Below, piece by piece: positions 12,634-20,846 of a DNA stretch of 64,000 nt (positions are counted from its first letter, which is position 1; each line of letters starts with the position of its first letter). Made by a program: the position numbers and the translations under genes. Source of the DNA: Nocardioides soli (GTDB lineage Bacteria; Actinomycetota; Actinomycetes; Propionibacteriales; Nocardioidaceae); NCBI RefSeq assembly GCF_014191495.1, contig NZ_JACHWR010000003.1:62501-126500 (forward strand). The letters are read 5' to 3'. Under the pieces are notes generated by a model that had not been told where the DNA came from, searched no databases, and worked only from the letters and a program-made list of their open reading frames with translations.

Positions 12634-13644
12634 TCAGGGGACCCGGACCACCTGCGCGGCGTACGCGAGGCCGGCGCCGAACGCGATCAGCAGCGCGAGG
12701 TCGCCGCTGCGCGCCTCGCCCTCCTGGATCATCCGGTCGAGCGCGAGCGGCACGGAGGCGGCCGAGGTGTTGCCCTGCTCGGCGATGTCGCGGGCGATCT
12801 TGACCCGGTCGGGCAGCTTCATCGCGCGCGCCATGGCGTCGGTGATGCGCATGTTCGCCTGGTGGGGCACGAAGACGTCGAGCTGGTCGGCGGTGATGCC
12901 GGCCCGGTCGAGCGCCTCCTGGCCGATCTTGGCCATCGAGTACGACGCCCAGCGGAACACCGGGTTGCCCTGCATGACCAGGTGCGGCATGACGGGGTTG
13001 TCGCTGGCGACGACGTCGCGCCAGTCCTCGCGCTGACGGATGTGGTCGAAGTGCTCGCCCTGCGAGCCCCAGACCACGGGGCCGATGCCCGGGGTCTCGC
13101 TCGGTCCGACGACGACGGCGCCGGCGCCGTCGGCGAAGATGAAGGCGGTGCCGCGGTCGCCGACGTCGGTCAGGTCGGAGAGCCGCTCGACGCCGATCAC
13201 CAGCACGTGCCCGGCGCTGCCGGCGCGCACGAAGTCGGCGGCCATCCCCACGCCGTGGCAGAAGCCGGCGCACGCCGCCGAGATGTCGAAGGCGGCGGCG
13301 TTGTCGGTGCCGAGCTCGTAGGCGATCGCCGTGGCGATGGCCGGGGTCTGGAACATGTGGCTCACCGTGGCGACGACCACGCACTCGATCTGCCGGGCGT
13401 CGACGCCGGCGTCGTCGAGGGCCTTGCGGGCCGCGGCCACCGCCATGAACTGCACGGTCTCCTCGGGGGTGGCCCACCGGCGCTGCTTGATGCCGGAGCG
13501 CTGCTGGATCCACTCGTCACTGGAGTCGATCGCCTCGACGACCTCGGCGTTGGGGATCACCCGGCTGGGCCGGTAGGACCCGAGGCCGAGGATCCCGGCG
13601 TGGCGGGCGCCCTCGGCCTGGGCGAGAGCGATGGACTCGGCCAT
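12634..13644 (-). CDS. fabH: beta-ketoacyl-ACP synthase III
   Basis: 336 aa. Initiates FAS-II by condensing an acyl-CoA with malonyl-ACP. The Cys-His-Asn triad is visible: Cys125 in ISAACAGFCHG, His261 in FVPHQANMRI, Asn292 in EQGNTSAAS. Its ATG shares one base with the fabD stop (TGATG), so the two are translationally coupled. Position between fabD and acpP follows Streptomyces fabDHPF; the M. tuberculosis operon lacks fabH here. Confidence 0.96.
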   Translation of the reverse strand: MAESIALAQAEGARHAGILGLGSYRPSRVIPNAEVVEAIDSSDEWIQQRSGIKQRRWATPEETVQFMAVAAARKALDDAGVDARQIECVVVATVSHMFQTPAIATAIAYELGTDNAAAFDISAACAGFCHGVGMAADFVRAGSAGHVLVIGVERLSDLTDVGDRGTAFIFADGAGAVVVGPSETPGIGPVVWGSQGEHFDHIRQREDWRDVVASDNPVMPHLVMQGNPVFRWASYSMAKIGQEALDRAGITADQLDVFVPHQANMRITDAMARAMKLPDRVKIARDIAEQGNTSAASVPLALDRMIQEGEARSGDLALLIAFGAGLAYAAQVVRVP

Positions 13645-14828
13645 CACTGGCCTCCTTCGGGGTGCAGGCGGAGCAGGGGCTGACCGGGGGAGACGAGGTC
13701 GCCGTCCTCGACCAGCCACTCGACGACGCGGCCCCCGTGGGGCGCGGCCACGACGGTGCGGTCGCGGAGGCTGGCGACCTCGCCGATCGTCGTACCGGAC
13801 GACAGCACCTCGGCGTCCGCGGAGTCGGCGGCGATGTGGAAGGTGCCCTTGGCGGGGGAGACGACCATCCGCCAGGTCGGGCTGATGCCGAGGCCGGAGG
13901 ATTCGCCGTGCTTGGCGCAGAACGCGCGGGCGTCGTCGAGTTGGTCGGGCGTCTTGAGGGCGAAGGTCTCGACCCCCTTGAGCGCGCGCTTCGCGATGCC
14001 GGTGAGCGTGCCGGCCGGCGGCATCTCGAGGATGCCGGTGACCCCCAGGTCGTCCATGGCGTCCAGGCACAGGTCCCAGCGGACCGGGCTGGCGATCTGG
14101 CCGACGATCCGGGCCAGCACCTCCCGGCCGTCGTGGACGACCTTGCCGTCCCTGTTGGAGATCACGCGGGTGCGCGGGTCGTGCACGGACACCGAGCGGG
14201 CCAGCCCGGCGAGATGGCCGACCGCGGGCTCCATGTGGTGGGTGTGGAACGCGCCGGCGACGCTCAGCGGCATCAGCCGGGCCTTGGCCGGGGGCTCCTC
14301 GGCGAACGCCGCGAGCTGCTCCATGGTGCCGGCCGCGACGATCTGGCCGGGGCCGTTGTCGTTGGCGGCGGTGAGGCCGTGCGTCTCGATGACCGCGAGG
14401 ACCTCCTCGCGGTCGCCGCCGAGCACCGCGGTCATGCCGGTCGGGGTGGTGGCGGCGGCCTGCGCCATCGCCTTGCCACGCTCGCGGACCAGTACCATCG
14501 CCTGCTCGGCGGTGATCACCCGGGCACCGGCGGCCGCGGCGATCTCGCCGACGCTGTGGCCGGCGACCGCGCCGATCTGGTCGAACGCGTCGGCCGGGTG
14601 GGGGAACAGTTCCAGCGCGGCGACCAGTCCGGTCGCGACCAGCAGCGGCTGGGCGATCTGGGTCTCGCGGATGGTCTCGGCGTCCGCCTCGGTGCCGTAG
14701 TGCGCGAGGTCGAGGCCGGCCACGGTGGCCAGCCAGTCGAAGCGGGAGGCGAAGACCGGGTCCTCCAGCCACGGCTTGAGGAATCCGGGAGTCTGAGCAC
14801 CTTGGCCGGGGGCGACGATCACGAGCAC
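13644..14828 (-). CDS. fabD: malonyl-CoA:ACP malonyltransferase with a degenerate BCCP-like C-terminal domain
   Basis: 394 aa, GTG start. Residues 1-about 310 are a normal malonyltransferase: GQGAQ (8-12), nucleophile Ser92 in GHSVGE, Arg117 in RERGKAM, His195 in GAFHTHHM. Residues 318-391 are extra and read like a biotin carboxyl carrier domain: SPAKGTF (324-330) matches the SPMVGTF strand of E. coli AccB, and VVAAPHGGRVVEW with EDGDLVSPGQPLLRL matches the second half. The AMKM biotinylation loop is shortened and the lysine position is occupied by Arg355, so it should not be biotinylated. The usual FabD length is about 300-320 aa. Role of the tail unknown; docking to the carboxylase encoded in the same operon is one possibility (inference). 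Confidence 0.93.
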   Translation of the reverse strand: MLVIVAPGQGAQTPGFLKPWLEDPVFASRFDWLATVAGLDLAHYGTEADAETIRETQIAQPLLVATGLVAALELFPHPADAFDQIGAVAGHSVGEIAAAAGARVITAEQAMVLVRERGKAMAQAAATTPTGMTAVLGGDREEVLAVIETHGLTAANDNGPGQIVAAGTMEQLAAFAEEPPAKARLMPLSVAGAFHTHHMEPAVGHLAGLARSVSVHDPRTRVISNRDGKVVHDGREVLARIVGQIASPVRWDLCLDAMDDLGVTGILEMPPAGTLTGIAKRALKGVETFALKTPDQLDDARAFCAKHGESSGLGISPTWRMVVSPAKGTFHIAADSADAEVLSSGTTIGEVASLRDRTVVAAPHGGRVVEWLVEDGDLVSPGQPLLRLHPEGGQ

Positions 14829-14890
14829 GCGTCCACTCTGCCGCGTGGACGGCCCGGACCTCGCCTACGGCCCGCACGAAAACGATCCGC

Positions 14891-14919
14891 GAGTCTTTGT
14901 ATGGTTCCTACAAAGACTC
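14891..14919. promoter_or_regulatory. palindromic operator upstream of fabD
   Basis: Perfect inverted repeat GAGTCTTTGTA / TACAAAGACTC with a 7-bp spacer, 63 bp upstream of the fabD start. The AT-rich TTTGT...ACAAA core stands out in this GC-rich region and resembles the core I recall for MabR sites in mycobacteria. Likely the binding site of the FasR/MabR-type regulator encoded at 15110-16300. Confidence 0.72.
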
Positions 14920-14932
14920 CAGGATCCCGGTG

Positions 14933-15100
14933 CTAGTGGTCGTCGCTGGAAGTTCCTCGGGGGTGGCCCGTGCACAGGGTGCGTGCATCGCAAGGCGCCG
15001 GAGCGCAGCTCTACCTGTTCGTCCAGCAAGCGACGGCAACGCAGCGAGGTGCGTGCCCGGGGTGCGGGCCACCCGAAGAACTTCCGGTGATGGCCACTAG
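14933..15100 (+). repeat. 168-bp palindromic element, copy 1
   Basis: Ends CTAGTGGTCGTCGCTGG and CCGGTGATGGCCACTAG form a terminal stem that continues through GAAGTTC/GAACTTC to GTGGCCCG/CGGGCCAC. A second copy with identical length lies at 33622-33789. Mismatches in the outer stem are mostly G-U compatible when read as plus-strand RNA. It lies between the regulator gene stop and the fabD operator and has no tRNA or known RNA fold that I recognise. Confidence 0.75.
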
Positions 15101-15109
15101 GGCGCTGGT

Positions 15110-16300
15110 CTACGGTGTGCGGCCCGAGAGCCGGCCCAGGACCAGTGCCATCTGCAGGGTCAGCGCCTCGCGTGGATCGCTGGGGGAGAAGCCGGTGAGC
15201 TCCGTCACCTGACGCAGCCGGTAGCGCACCGTGTTGGGGTGCACGAAGAGCGCCCGACCGGTGCCCTCGATCGAGGAGCCCTCCTGGAAGTACGTCGAGA
15301 GCGTCTCGATGAGGGTGCCCCGGGCGTGCGTGATCGGGAGGTAGATCTCCTCGACCAGGTGCCGTCGCGCGTGCCCGTCGCCGGCCAGCGCGCGCTCGGG
15401 CAGCAGGTCCGCGCTGCGCACCGGCCGGGGGGCGTCCGGCCAGCCGGGCGCGGCGCGGTGGGCCGCCAGGGCCGCCCGGGCGGAGACGTGCGCGCTGCCG
15501 AGGCCGTCGGCCACCGGGCCGACCACGACGGGTCCGGGCCCGAAGTGGTCCGCGACCACCGCGGCCGCGGCCCGCGCCTCGGCCACCCCGCCGAGCACCA
15601 CGACCAGGCGGTCGCCCTGGACGGCGCAGAGGGCGTCCATCCCGGCCGCGCGGGCGAGCCGGCGTACGTCGTCGAAGGTGTCGCTCTCGCGCCGCTCCGT
15701 GCTGACGCTGCCGAGCACCACCGCGACGTCGCCGCGCCCGGCCCAGCCCAGCGCGCTGGCCCGGGAGAGCAGGGTCTCGTCCGGGTCGGAGCGGAGCACG
15801 GCGTCGACCACCAGTGCCTCGAGCCGGGCGTCCCACGCGCCGCGGACCTCGGCCGCGCGGGCGTAGACCTCCGCGGTCGCGAAGGCGATCTCGCGGGCGT
15901 AGCGGAGCACCGCGGCCCGGACGTCGGCGGCATCCTCGGGGTCGAGCAGCTGCTCGACGTTCGCCTCGACCACCTCGATCGAGAGCCGCACCAGCGCGAC
16001 GGTCTGCTGCAGGTTGATCACCCCGGCGAGGGCGCGGGGCGCGGCGCCGAAGACCGAGGCGACCATCTCCCCGCCCGCCGGCGCGGGTTGGTCGTCGGCC
16101 AGGCGGTACCAGTCGACGAAGCCCCGGATGCCGGCCTGCACGATCATCGACACCCACGAGCGGTCCTCCGCGCTGAGCGACCGGAACCAGGCCATGTCCT
16201 GGTCCATCCGGGCCGTCGCCGCCGTGGCGAGGGCGCCGGTGGCCCGCTGCAGCGCCTCGGCGGCTCGCTCATGGGGGGATGCGGCGGGAGGGGTGGCCAC
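15110..16300 (-). CDS. fasR: PucR-type regulator of fatty acid synthesis (FasR/MabR-like)
   Basis: 396 aa, GTG start. The C-terminal PucR helix-turn-helix (about 335-385) includes ALFVHPNTVRYRLRQVTELTG; the middle part is a GGDEF-like fold common in CdaR/PucR proteins; the N-terminal 150 residues are helical. In Streptomyces coelicolor FasR and in M. tuberculosis MabR a regulator of this type lies next to fabD and controls the FAS-II operon, and the same arrangement holds here. The perfect palindrome at 14891-14919 is its probable target. The effector, probably a long-chain acyl-CoA by analogy, is inferred. Confidence 0.88.
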   Translation of the reverse strand: MATPPAASPHERAAEALQRATGALATAATARMDQDMAWFRSLSAEDRSWVSMIVQAGIRGFVDWYRLADDQPAPAGGEMVASVFGAAPRALAGVINLQQTVALVRLSIEVVEANVEQLLDPEDAADVRAAVLRYAREIAFATAEVYARAAEVRGAWDARLEALVVDAVLRSDPDETLLSRASALGWAGRGDVAVVLGSVSTERRESDTFDDVRRLARAAGMDALCAVQGDRLVVVLGGVAEARAAAAVVADHFGPGPVVVGPVADGLGSAHVSARAALAAHRAAPGWPDAPRPVRSADLLPERALAGDGHARRHLVEEIYLPITHARGTLIETLSTYFQEGSSIEGTGRALFVHPNTVRYRLRQVTELTGFSPSDPREALTLQMALVLGRLSGRTP

Positions 16301-16439
16301 GTGGCGAGGCTATTGCACCCGCCGATGGTCGGGAAAACGCCGGTGATTCCAGGGGATCGGCCGTCGGGCCGGCGAGCGTGCGTGGTTGAATCGACCACTA
16401 CCATTTGCAGCAGGCGGGCGTACACATGGGGAGGCGTTC

Positions 16440-17378
16440 GTGACCGGAGGGTACGACGTGCAGTTCGTGACCATCCACGGTCACCGGCGCGCCTTCGTGA
16501 AGGTGGGCCGAGGCCCGGCGCTGCTGCTCCTGCACGGCCTGGCCTGCGACCACACCACCTGGGAGCCGGTGATCGAGCGGTTGAGCCGGCGGTTCACCGT
16601 GATCGCGCCCGACCTGCTCGGCCACGGCCGGTCCGACAAGCCCCGCGCCGACTACAGCGTGGGCGGCTACGCCAACGGCATGCGCGACCTGCTCACCGTG
16701 CTCGGCGTCGACAAGGTGACCGTCGTCGGGCACAGCTTCGGCGGTGGCGTGGCGATGCAGTTCGCCTACCAGTTCCCCGAGCGCACCGAGCGCCTGATGG
16801 TCGTGGCGTCCGGCGGCCTCGGGGCCGAGGTGCATCCCGGCATCCGCGCGATCACCACGCCCGGCTTCCACGAGCTGATGGGCGTCCTCACCCTGCCCGG
16901 CCTGCGGCACCTGGGCGTCGCGGGGCTGCGCACCCTCGCCGCCGTCGGCGGCAGGCAGACCCGCGACTTCGACGAGGTCGCCCGGATCTTCGACGCCTTC
17001 AAGGACCCGGCCGCCCGGCGGGCCACGCGTCACGTCGCCCGCGCGGTGGTCGACTGGAAGGGCCAGATCGTCACGATGGCCGACCGCGCCTACCTCACCG
17101 AGGCGATGCCGATGTGGGTCGTGTGGGGCCGCGACGACCGGGTGATCCCGGCGCGGCACGCGGAGACCGTCGCCGCGCTGGCGCCCCACGCCCGGGTCGA
17201 GGTGATCCCCGACGCGGGACACTTCCCGCACCAGGACCACCCGGAGCGGTTCTGCCGGATCGTCGAGGACTTCGTCCGGTCGACCGCGCCCGCGACGTAC
17301 TCCCGTGCCCGCTTCCGGACGCTGCTCAGGTCCGGCGCCGCGTCCGCACCGCTCGAGCCGGTCGAGGACACGGCCTGA
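16440..17378 (+). CDS. alpha/beta hydrolase
   Basis: 312 aa. GTG at 16440 preferred because GGGGAGG lies just upstream; an in-frame ATG at 16386 would add 18 residues. Motifs: LLLHGLACDHTTW oxyanion region (28-41), GHSFGG nucleophile Ser99, WGRDDRVIP acid, DAGHFPHQDHPERF with the catalytic His. Resembles epoxide-hydrolase or lactonase-like hydrolases; substrate not predictable. Divergent from the fasR-like gene and convergent with aceE. Confidence 0.9.
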   Translation: MTGGYDVQFVTIHGHRRAFVKVGRGPALLLLHGLACDHTTWEPVIERLSRRFTVIAPDLLGHGRSDKPRADYSVGGYANGMRDLLTVLGVDKVTVVGHSFGGGVAMQFAYQFPERTERLMVVASGGLGAEVHPGIRAITTPGFHELMGVLTLPGLRHLGVAGLRTLAAVGGRQTRDFDEVARIFDAFKDPAARRATRHVARAVVDWKGQIVTMADRAYLTEAMPMWVVWGRDDRVIPARHAETVAALAPHARVEVIPDAGHFPHQDHPERFCRIVEDFVRSTAPATYSRARFRTLLRSGAASAPLEPVEDTA

Positions 17379-17421
17379 GAGGTCGCCGCGAGGCGCCCGG
17401 TTGCAGGGACGGCCCGAGAAG

Positions 17422-20223
17422 TCAGGCGTCGCCGCCCTCCTGCTTGACCCCCGCGACGGCGGTGGGGTCGTCGATGCGGTACTTCGCGAAGGCCTCCTCG
17501 ACCTTCGCCCGGTCGATCTGGCCGGCGTCGGCGAGCGCCTGGAGCGCCTGGACCACGACCGACTGGGCGTCGATGTGGAAGAACCGCCGGGCGGCCGGGC
17601 GGGTGTCGGCGAAGCCGAAGCCGTCGGCACCGAGCACCCGGTAGTCGCCGGGCACCCAGCGGGCGATCTGCAGCGGGACCGCGCGCATGTAGTCGGACAC
17701 CGCGATGACGGGACCCTCGGCACCGCGCAGCTTGTCGGCGACGTACGCCGTGCGGGGCTGCTCGCCCGGGTGCAGCAGGTTCCACTCCTCGGCGGCGACG
17801 CCGTCGCGGGCCAGCTCGTTCCAGGAGGTCACCGACCAGGTGTCGGCGCGGACGCCCCACTCCTCGCGGAGCAGGCGCTGGGCCTCCTTGACCCACGGGA
17901 AGCCGACGCCCGAGGCGAGCAGCTGGACCCGGGGGCCCTCCGCCGAACCCTGGGGCGCGTCGTCGACGTGGTGGATGCCCTTGAGGATGCCCTCGACGTC
18001 GACGCCCTCGGGCTCGGCCGGCTGCGCCACCGGCTCGTTGTAGACGGTGAGGTAGAAGATCACGTTCTCCGCGTCCTCGCCGTACATGCGCTCGAGGCCG
18101 GACTTCATGATGTGGCTGATCTCGTAGGCGAACGCCGGGTCGTAGTGCACGACCGCCGGGTTGCTGGCCGCGAGCAGCGGCGAGTGGCCGTCGGCGTGCT
18201 GCAGGCCCTCACCGGTCAGCGTGGTGCGGCCGGCCGTCGCGCCGATCAGGAAGCCCCGGGCGAGCTGGTCGGCCATCGCCCAGATGGAGTCGCCGGTGCG
18301 CTGGAACCCGAACATCGAGTAGAAGATGAAGAACGGGATCATGTGCTCGCCGTGCGTGGAGTACGCCGACCCGGCCGCGGTCGCCGACGCCATGCCGCCG
18401 GCCTCGGAGATGCCCTCGTGGAGCATCTGGCCCTGGGCGGACTCCTTGTAGGAGAGCAACAACTTCCGGTCGACCGATTCGTACTGCTGCCCGCCCGGGT
18501 TGTAGACCTTGGCGCTCGGGAACATCGAGTCCATGCCGAAGGTGCGGTACTCGTCGGGGGCGATCGGCACGATGCGCTTGCCGATCTCCGGGTCCTTCAT
18601 CCACTCCTTGAGCAGCCGGACCAGGGCCATCGTCGTGGCGATCGAGTGCTTGCCGCCGCCCTGCTTGAGCTCGGCGTAGACCTCGTCGCCGGGCAGCGTG
18701 AGGTTCTTGGCCCGGAGCACCCGCTTGGGCAGCGAGCCGCCGAGCTGCTTGCGCCGGTCGAGCATGTACTGGATCTCCGGCGACTCCATGCCCGGGTGGA
18801 AGAACGGCGCGGCGCCGGTCTCGTCGTAGGCCCGCTCGAGGTCGCGGTCGGAGATCGGGAGGTAGAGGCGGTCCCGGAACTTCTTCAGGTCGTCCTGGGT
18901 CAGCTTCTTCATCTGGTGCGTGGCGTTCTTGCCCTCGAGGGCGTCGATCGTCCAGCCCTTGATGGTCTTGGCCAGGATCACCGTCGGCTGACCGACGTGC
19001 TTGGTGGCGGCGTCGAACGCGGCGTACACCTTGCGGTAGTCGTGGCCGCCGCGCGGCAGCTTCACGATCTGCTGGTCGGTCATGTGCTCGACCATCTTCT
19101 TCAGGCGCGGGTCGGCACCGAAGAAGTGGTCGCGGACGTAGGCGCCGTCCTCGACGCTGTAGGTCTGGAACGCGCCGTCGGGGGTCGTGTTCATCCGGTT
19201 GACGAGCACGCCGTCGACGTCGCGCGCGAGCAGGTCGTCCCACTCGCGGCCCCACACGACCTTGATGACGTTCCACCCGGCGCCGCGGAAGTTGGCCTCG
19301 AGCTCCTGGATGATCTTGCCGTTGCCGGTGACCGGTCCGTCGAGCTGCTGCAGGTTGCAGTTGACGACCCAGACCAGGTTGTCGAGCTCCTCGCGGGCGG
19401 CGAGGCGGATCGCGCCCAGCGACTCCGGCTCGGCCATCTCGCCGTCGCCGAGGAAGGCCCACACGCGCTGGTCGCCGGTGTCCTTGATGCCGCGGTTGTG
19501 CAGGTAGCGGTTGAACCGCGCCTGGTAGATGGAGTTGAGCCCGGTGAGACCCATCGAGACCGTCGGGAACTCCCAGAACTCGGGCATCAGCCGGGGGTGG
19601 GGGTACGACGAGAGGCCCGCGTGCGGCCCGTGCTGGACCTCCTGGCGGAACCGGTAGAGCTGCTCCTCGGTCAGCCGGCCCTCGAGGAAGGCGCGGGAAT
19701 AGATGCCGGGGGAGGCGTGACCCTGGATGTAGACCTGGTCGCCGCCGCCGGGGTGGTCCTTGCCACGGAAGAAGTGGTTGAAGCCGACCTCGTAGAGGCT
19801 CGCCGACGACTGGTACGTCGCGATGTGGCCGCCGACCTCGAGGCCCTTGCGGTTCGCCGACGACACCATGACGGCGGCGTTCCAGCGGATGAACGCCCGG
19901 ATCCGGCGCTCGGTCTCCTCGTCACCGGGGAACCACGGCTCCCGCTCCGGCGGGATCGTGTTGATGTAGTCGGTGCTGCGCAACGCCGGGACGCCGACGT
20001 TCGCCTCTCGGGCCCGCTCGAGCAGGCGCAGCATGACGTAGCGCGCTCGCTCGCGGCCGCGCTCGTCGACGAGCGCGTCGAAGGAGTCGAGCCAGTCGTG
20101 GGTCTCGTCCGGGTCGATGTCGGGCAGCTGGGTGGGCAGGCCTTCGTGGATGACGGTCGGGGTGGTGCCGCTCCGCTTGGTGTCCGTGCCGGGGTCAGAA
20201 GTGGGTACTACGTCTTCGGTCAC
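17422..20223 (-). CDS. aceE: pyruvate dehydrogenase E1 component, homodimeric type
   Basis: 933 aa. Thiamine-diphosphate enzyme that decarboxylates pyruvate and passes the acetyl group to the lipoyl arm of E2, supplying acetyl-CoA. The TPP site GDGEMAEPESLGAIRLAARE (259-278) is followed by VVNCNLQQLDG (287-296). Conserved His-containing blocks GGHIATYQSSASLYEVGFNH and YIQGHASPGIYSRAF are present. Full length for AceE. GTG start with an apparent -10 (TAGATT on the minus strand, 20257-20262) and a palindrome about 40 bp upstream. Next to FAS-II as in mycobacteria. Confidence 0.97.
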   Translation of the reverse strand: MTEDVVPTSDPGTDTKRSGTTPTVIHEGLPTQLPDIDPDETHDWLDSFDALVDERGRERARYVMLRLLERAREANVGVPALRSTDYINTIPPEREPWFPGDEETERRIRAFIRWNAAVMVSSANRKGLEVGGHIATYQSSASLYEVGFNHFFRGKDHPGGGDQVYIQGHASPGIYSRAFLEGRLTEEQLYRFRQEVQHGPHAGLSSYPHPRLMPEFWEFPTVSMGLTGLNSIYQARFNRYLHNRGIKDTGDQRVWAFLGDGEMAEPESLGAIRLAAREELDNLVWVVNCNLQQLDGPVTGNGKIIQELEANFRGAGWNVIKVVWGREWDDLLARDVDGVLVNRMNTTPDGAFQTYSVEDGAYVRDHFFGADPRLKKMVEHMTDQQIVKLPRGGHDYRKVYAAFDAATKHVGQPTVILAKTIKGWTIDALEGKNATHQMKKLTQDDLKKFRDRLYLPISDRDLERAYDETGAAPFFHPGMESPEIQYMLDRRKQLGGSLPKRVLRAKNLTLPGDEVYAELKQGGGKHSIATTMALVRLLKEWMKDPEIGKRIVPIAPDEYRTFGMDSMFPSAKVYNPGGQQYESVDRKLLLSYKESAQGQMLHEGISEAGGMASATAAGSAYSTHGEHMIPFFIFYSMFGFQRTGDSIWAMADQLARGFLIGATAGRTTLTGEGLQHADGHSPLLAASNPAVVHYDPAFAYEISHIMKSGLERMYGEDAENVIFYLTVYNEPVAQPAEPEGVDVEGILKGIHHVDDAPQGSAEGPRVQLLASGVGFPWVKEAQRLLREEWGVRADTWSVTSWNELARDGVAAEEWNLLHPGEQPRTAYVADKLRGAEGPVIAVSDYMRAVPLQIARWVPGDYRVLGADGFGFADTRPAARRFFHIDAQSVVVQALQALADAGQIDRAKVEEAFAKYRIDDPTAVAGVKQEGGDA

Positions 20224-20256
20224 CTGCTCATCGTTGCACGCGCTCGAACCGCGCCA

Positions 20257-20272
20257 AATCTACCCATGGGTA
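20257..20272 (-). promoter_or_regulatory. aceE promoter with overlapping palindrome
   Basis: On the minus strand TAGATT (20262 to 20257) is a good -10 hexamer, giving a 5' leader of roughly 25 bases for aceE. A perfect 12-bp palindrome TACCCATGGGTA (20261-20272) abuts and overlaps it by two bases and may be an operator. No candidate regulator is identified. Confidence 0.45.
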
Positions 20273-20350
20273 CCGGACCAGTGGCCGGCTCCTTGTGGAC
20301 ACGGGTTGCGCCCTCGGGTGAACTCCGGTGGACTACTCCCCACCTCGAAT

Positions 20351-20371
20351 CCCCGCGGGACCGCCGCGGGG
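20351..20371 (+). promoter_or_regulatory. leader hairpin before DUF3052 gene
   Basis: Perfect 8-bp stem CCCCGCGG / CCGCGGGG with a 5-base loop, ending 9 bases before the AAGGAGG of the next gene. There is no T-tract, so it is more likely an mRNA leader structure than a terminator. Confidence 0.4.
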
Positions 20372-20392
20372 GCACAGCCGAAGGAGGCGACG

Positions 20393-20833
20393 TTGAGCTC
20401 GACCCCGGATGGTGGGTCCACCCAGACAGATCCTGCACCGGGCCCTGCCGAACGCCTCGGTTTGAAGGCAGGCATGGTGGTCCAGGAGCTGGGGTGGGAC
20501 ACCGACAGCGACGACGAGCTCCGGATCGCCGTCGAGGATCGGATCGACGCCGACCTCGTGGACGCCGACTACGGCAACGTCGTCGACGCGGTGCTGCTGT
20601 GGTGGCGTGACGAGGACGGCGACCTGGTCGACGGCCTCGTCGACGCGCTGACCGATCTCGTCGGCGGCGGCGCGATCTGGCTGCTCACCCCCAAGGTGGG
20701 GCGGCCCAACGCCGTCGACCCGGCCGACATCGCCGAGGCGGCCCCGATCGCCGGTCTCTCGCAGACCACGACCGCCGCGGTGAGCAAGGACTGGTCCGCA
20801 ACCCGGCTCGTCGCACCCAAGACGCCGGCCTGA
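20393..20833 (+). CDS. DUF3052 family protein
   Basis: 146 aa. TTG start at 20393, decided by AAGGAGG with 5-base spacing. DUF3052 is an actinobacterial family of unknown function that neighbours aceE in mycobacteria too. Conserved block ERLGLKAGMVVQELGWDTDSDDELR (about 20-44) and LLTPKVGRPNAVDPADIAEAAP near the C-terminus; acidic middle. Divergent from aceE. Confidence 0.9.
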   Translation: MSSTPDGGSTQTDPAPGPAERLGLKAGMVVQELGWDTDSDDELRIAVEDRIDADLVDADYGNVVDAVLLWWRDEDGDLVDGLVDALTDLVGGGAIWLLTPKVGRPNAVDPADIAEAAPIAGLSQTTTAAVSKDWSATRLVAPKTPA

Positions 20834-20846
20834 CCAGGCTCCGGCC

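Noticed and set aside
14970..15212. Plus-strand 80-codon frame across the palindromic element at 14933
   Set aside because: Most of it is the repeat and the antisense of the regulator gene; no start context. Kept only as a remark in the repeat finding.
17305..20610. Very long plus-strand open frame (about 1100 codons) opposite aceE
   Set aside because: Shadow of the high-GC aceE gene; sequence is Val/Asp/Arg-rich junk while the minus strand is a full AceE with TPP motif.
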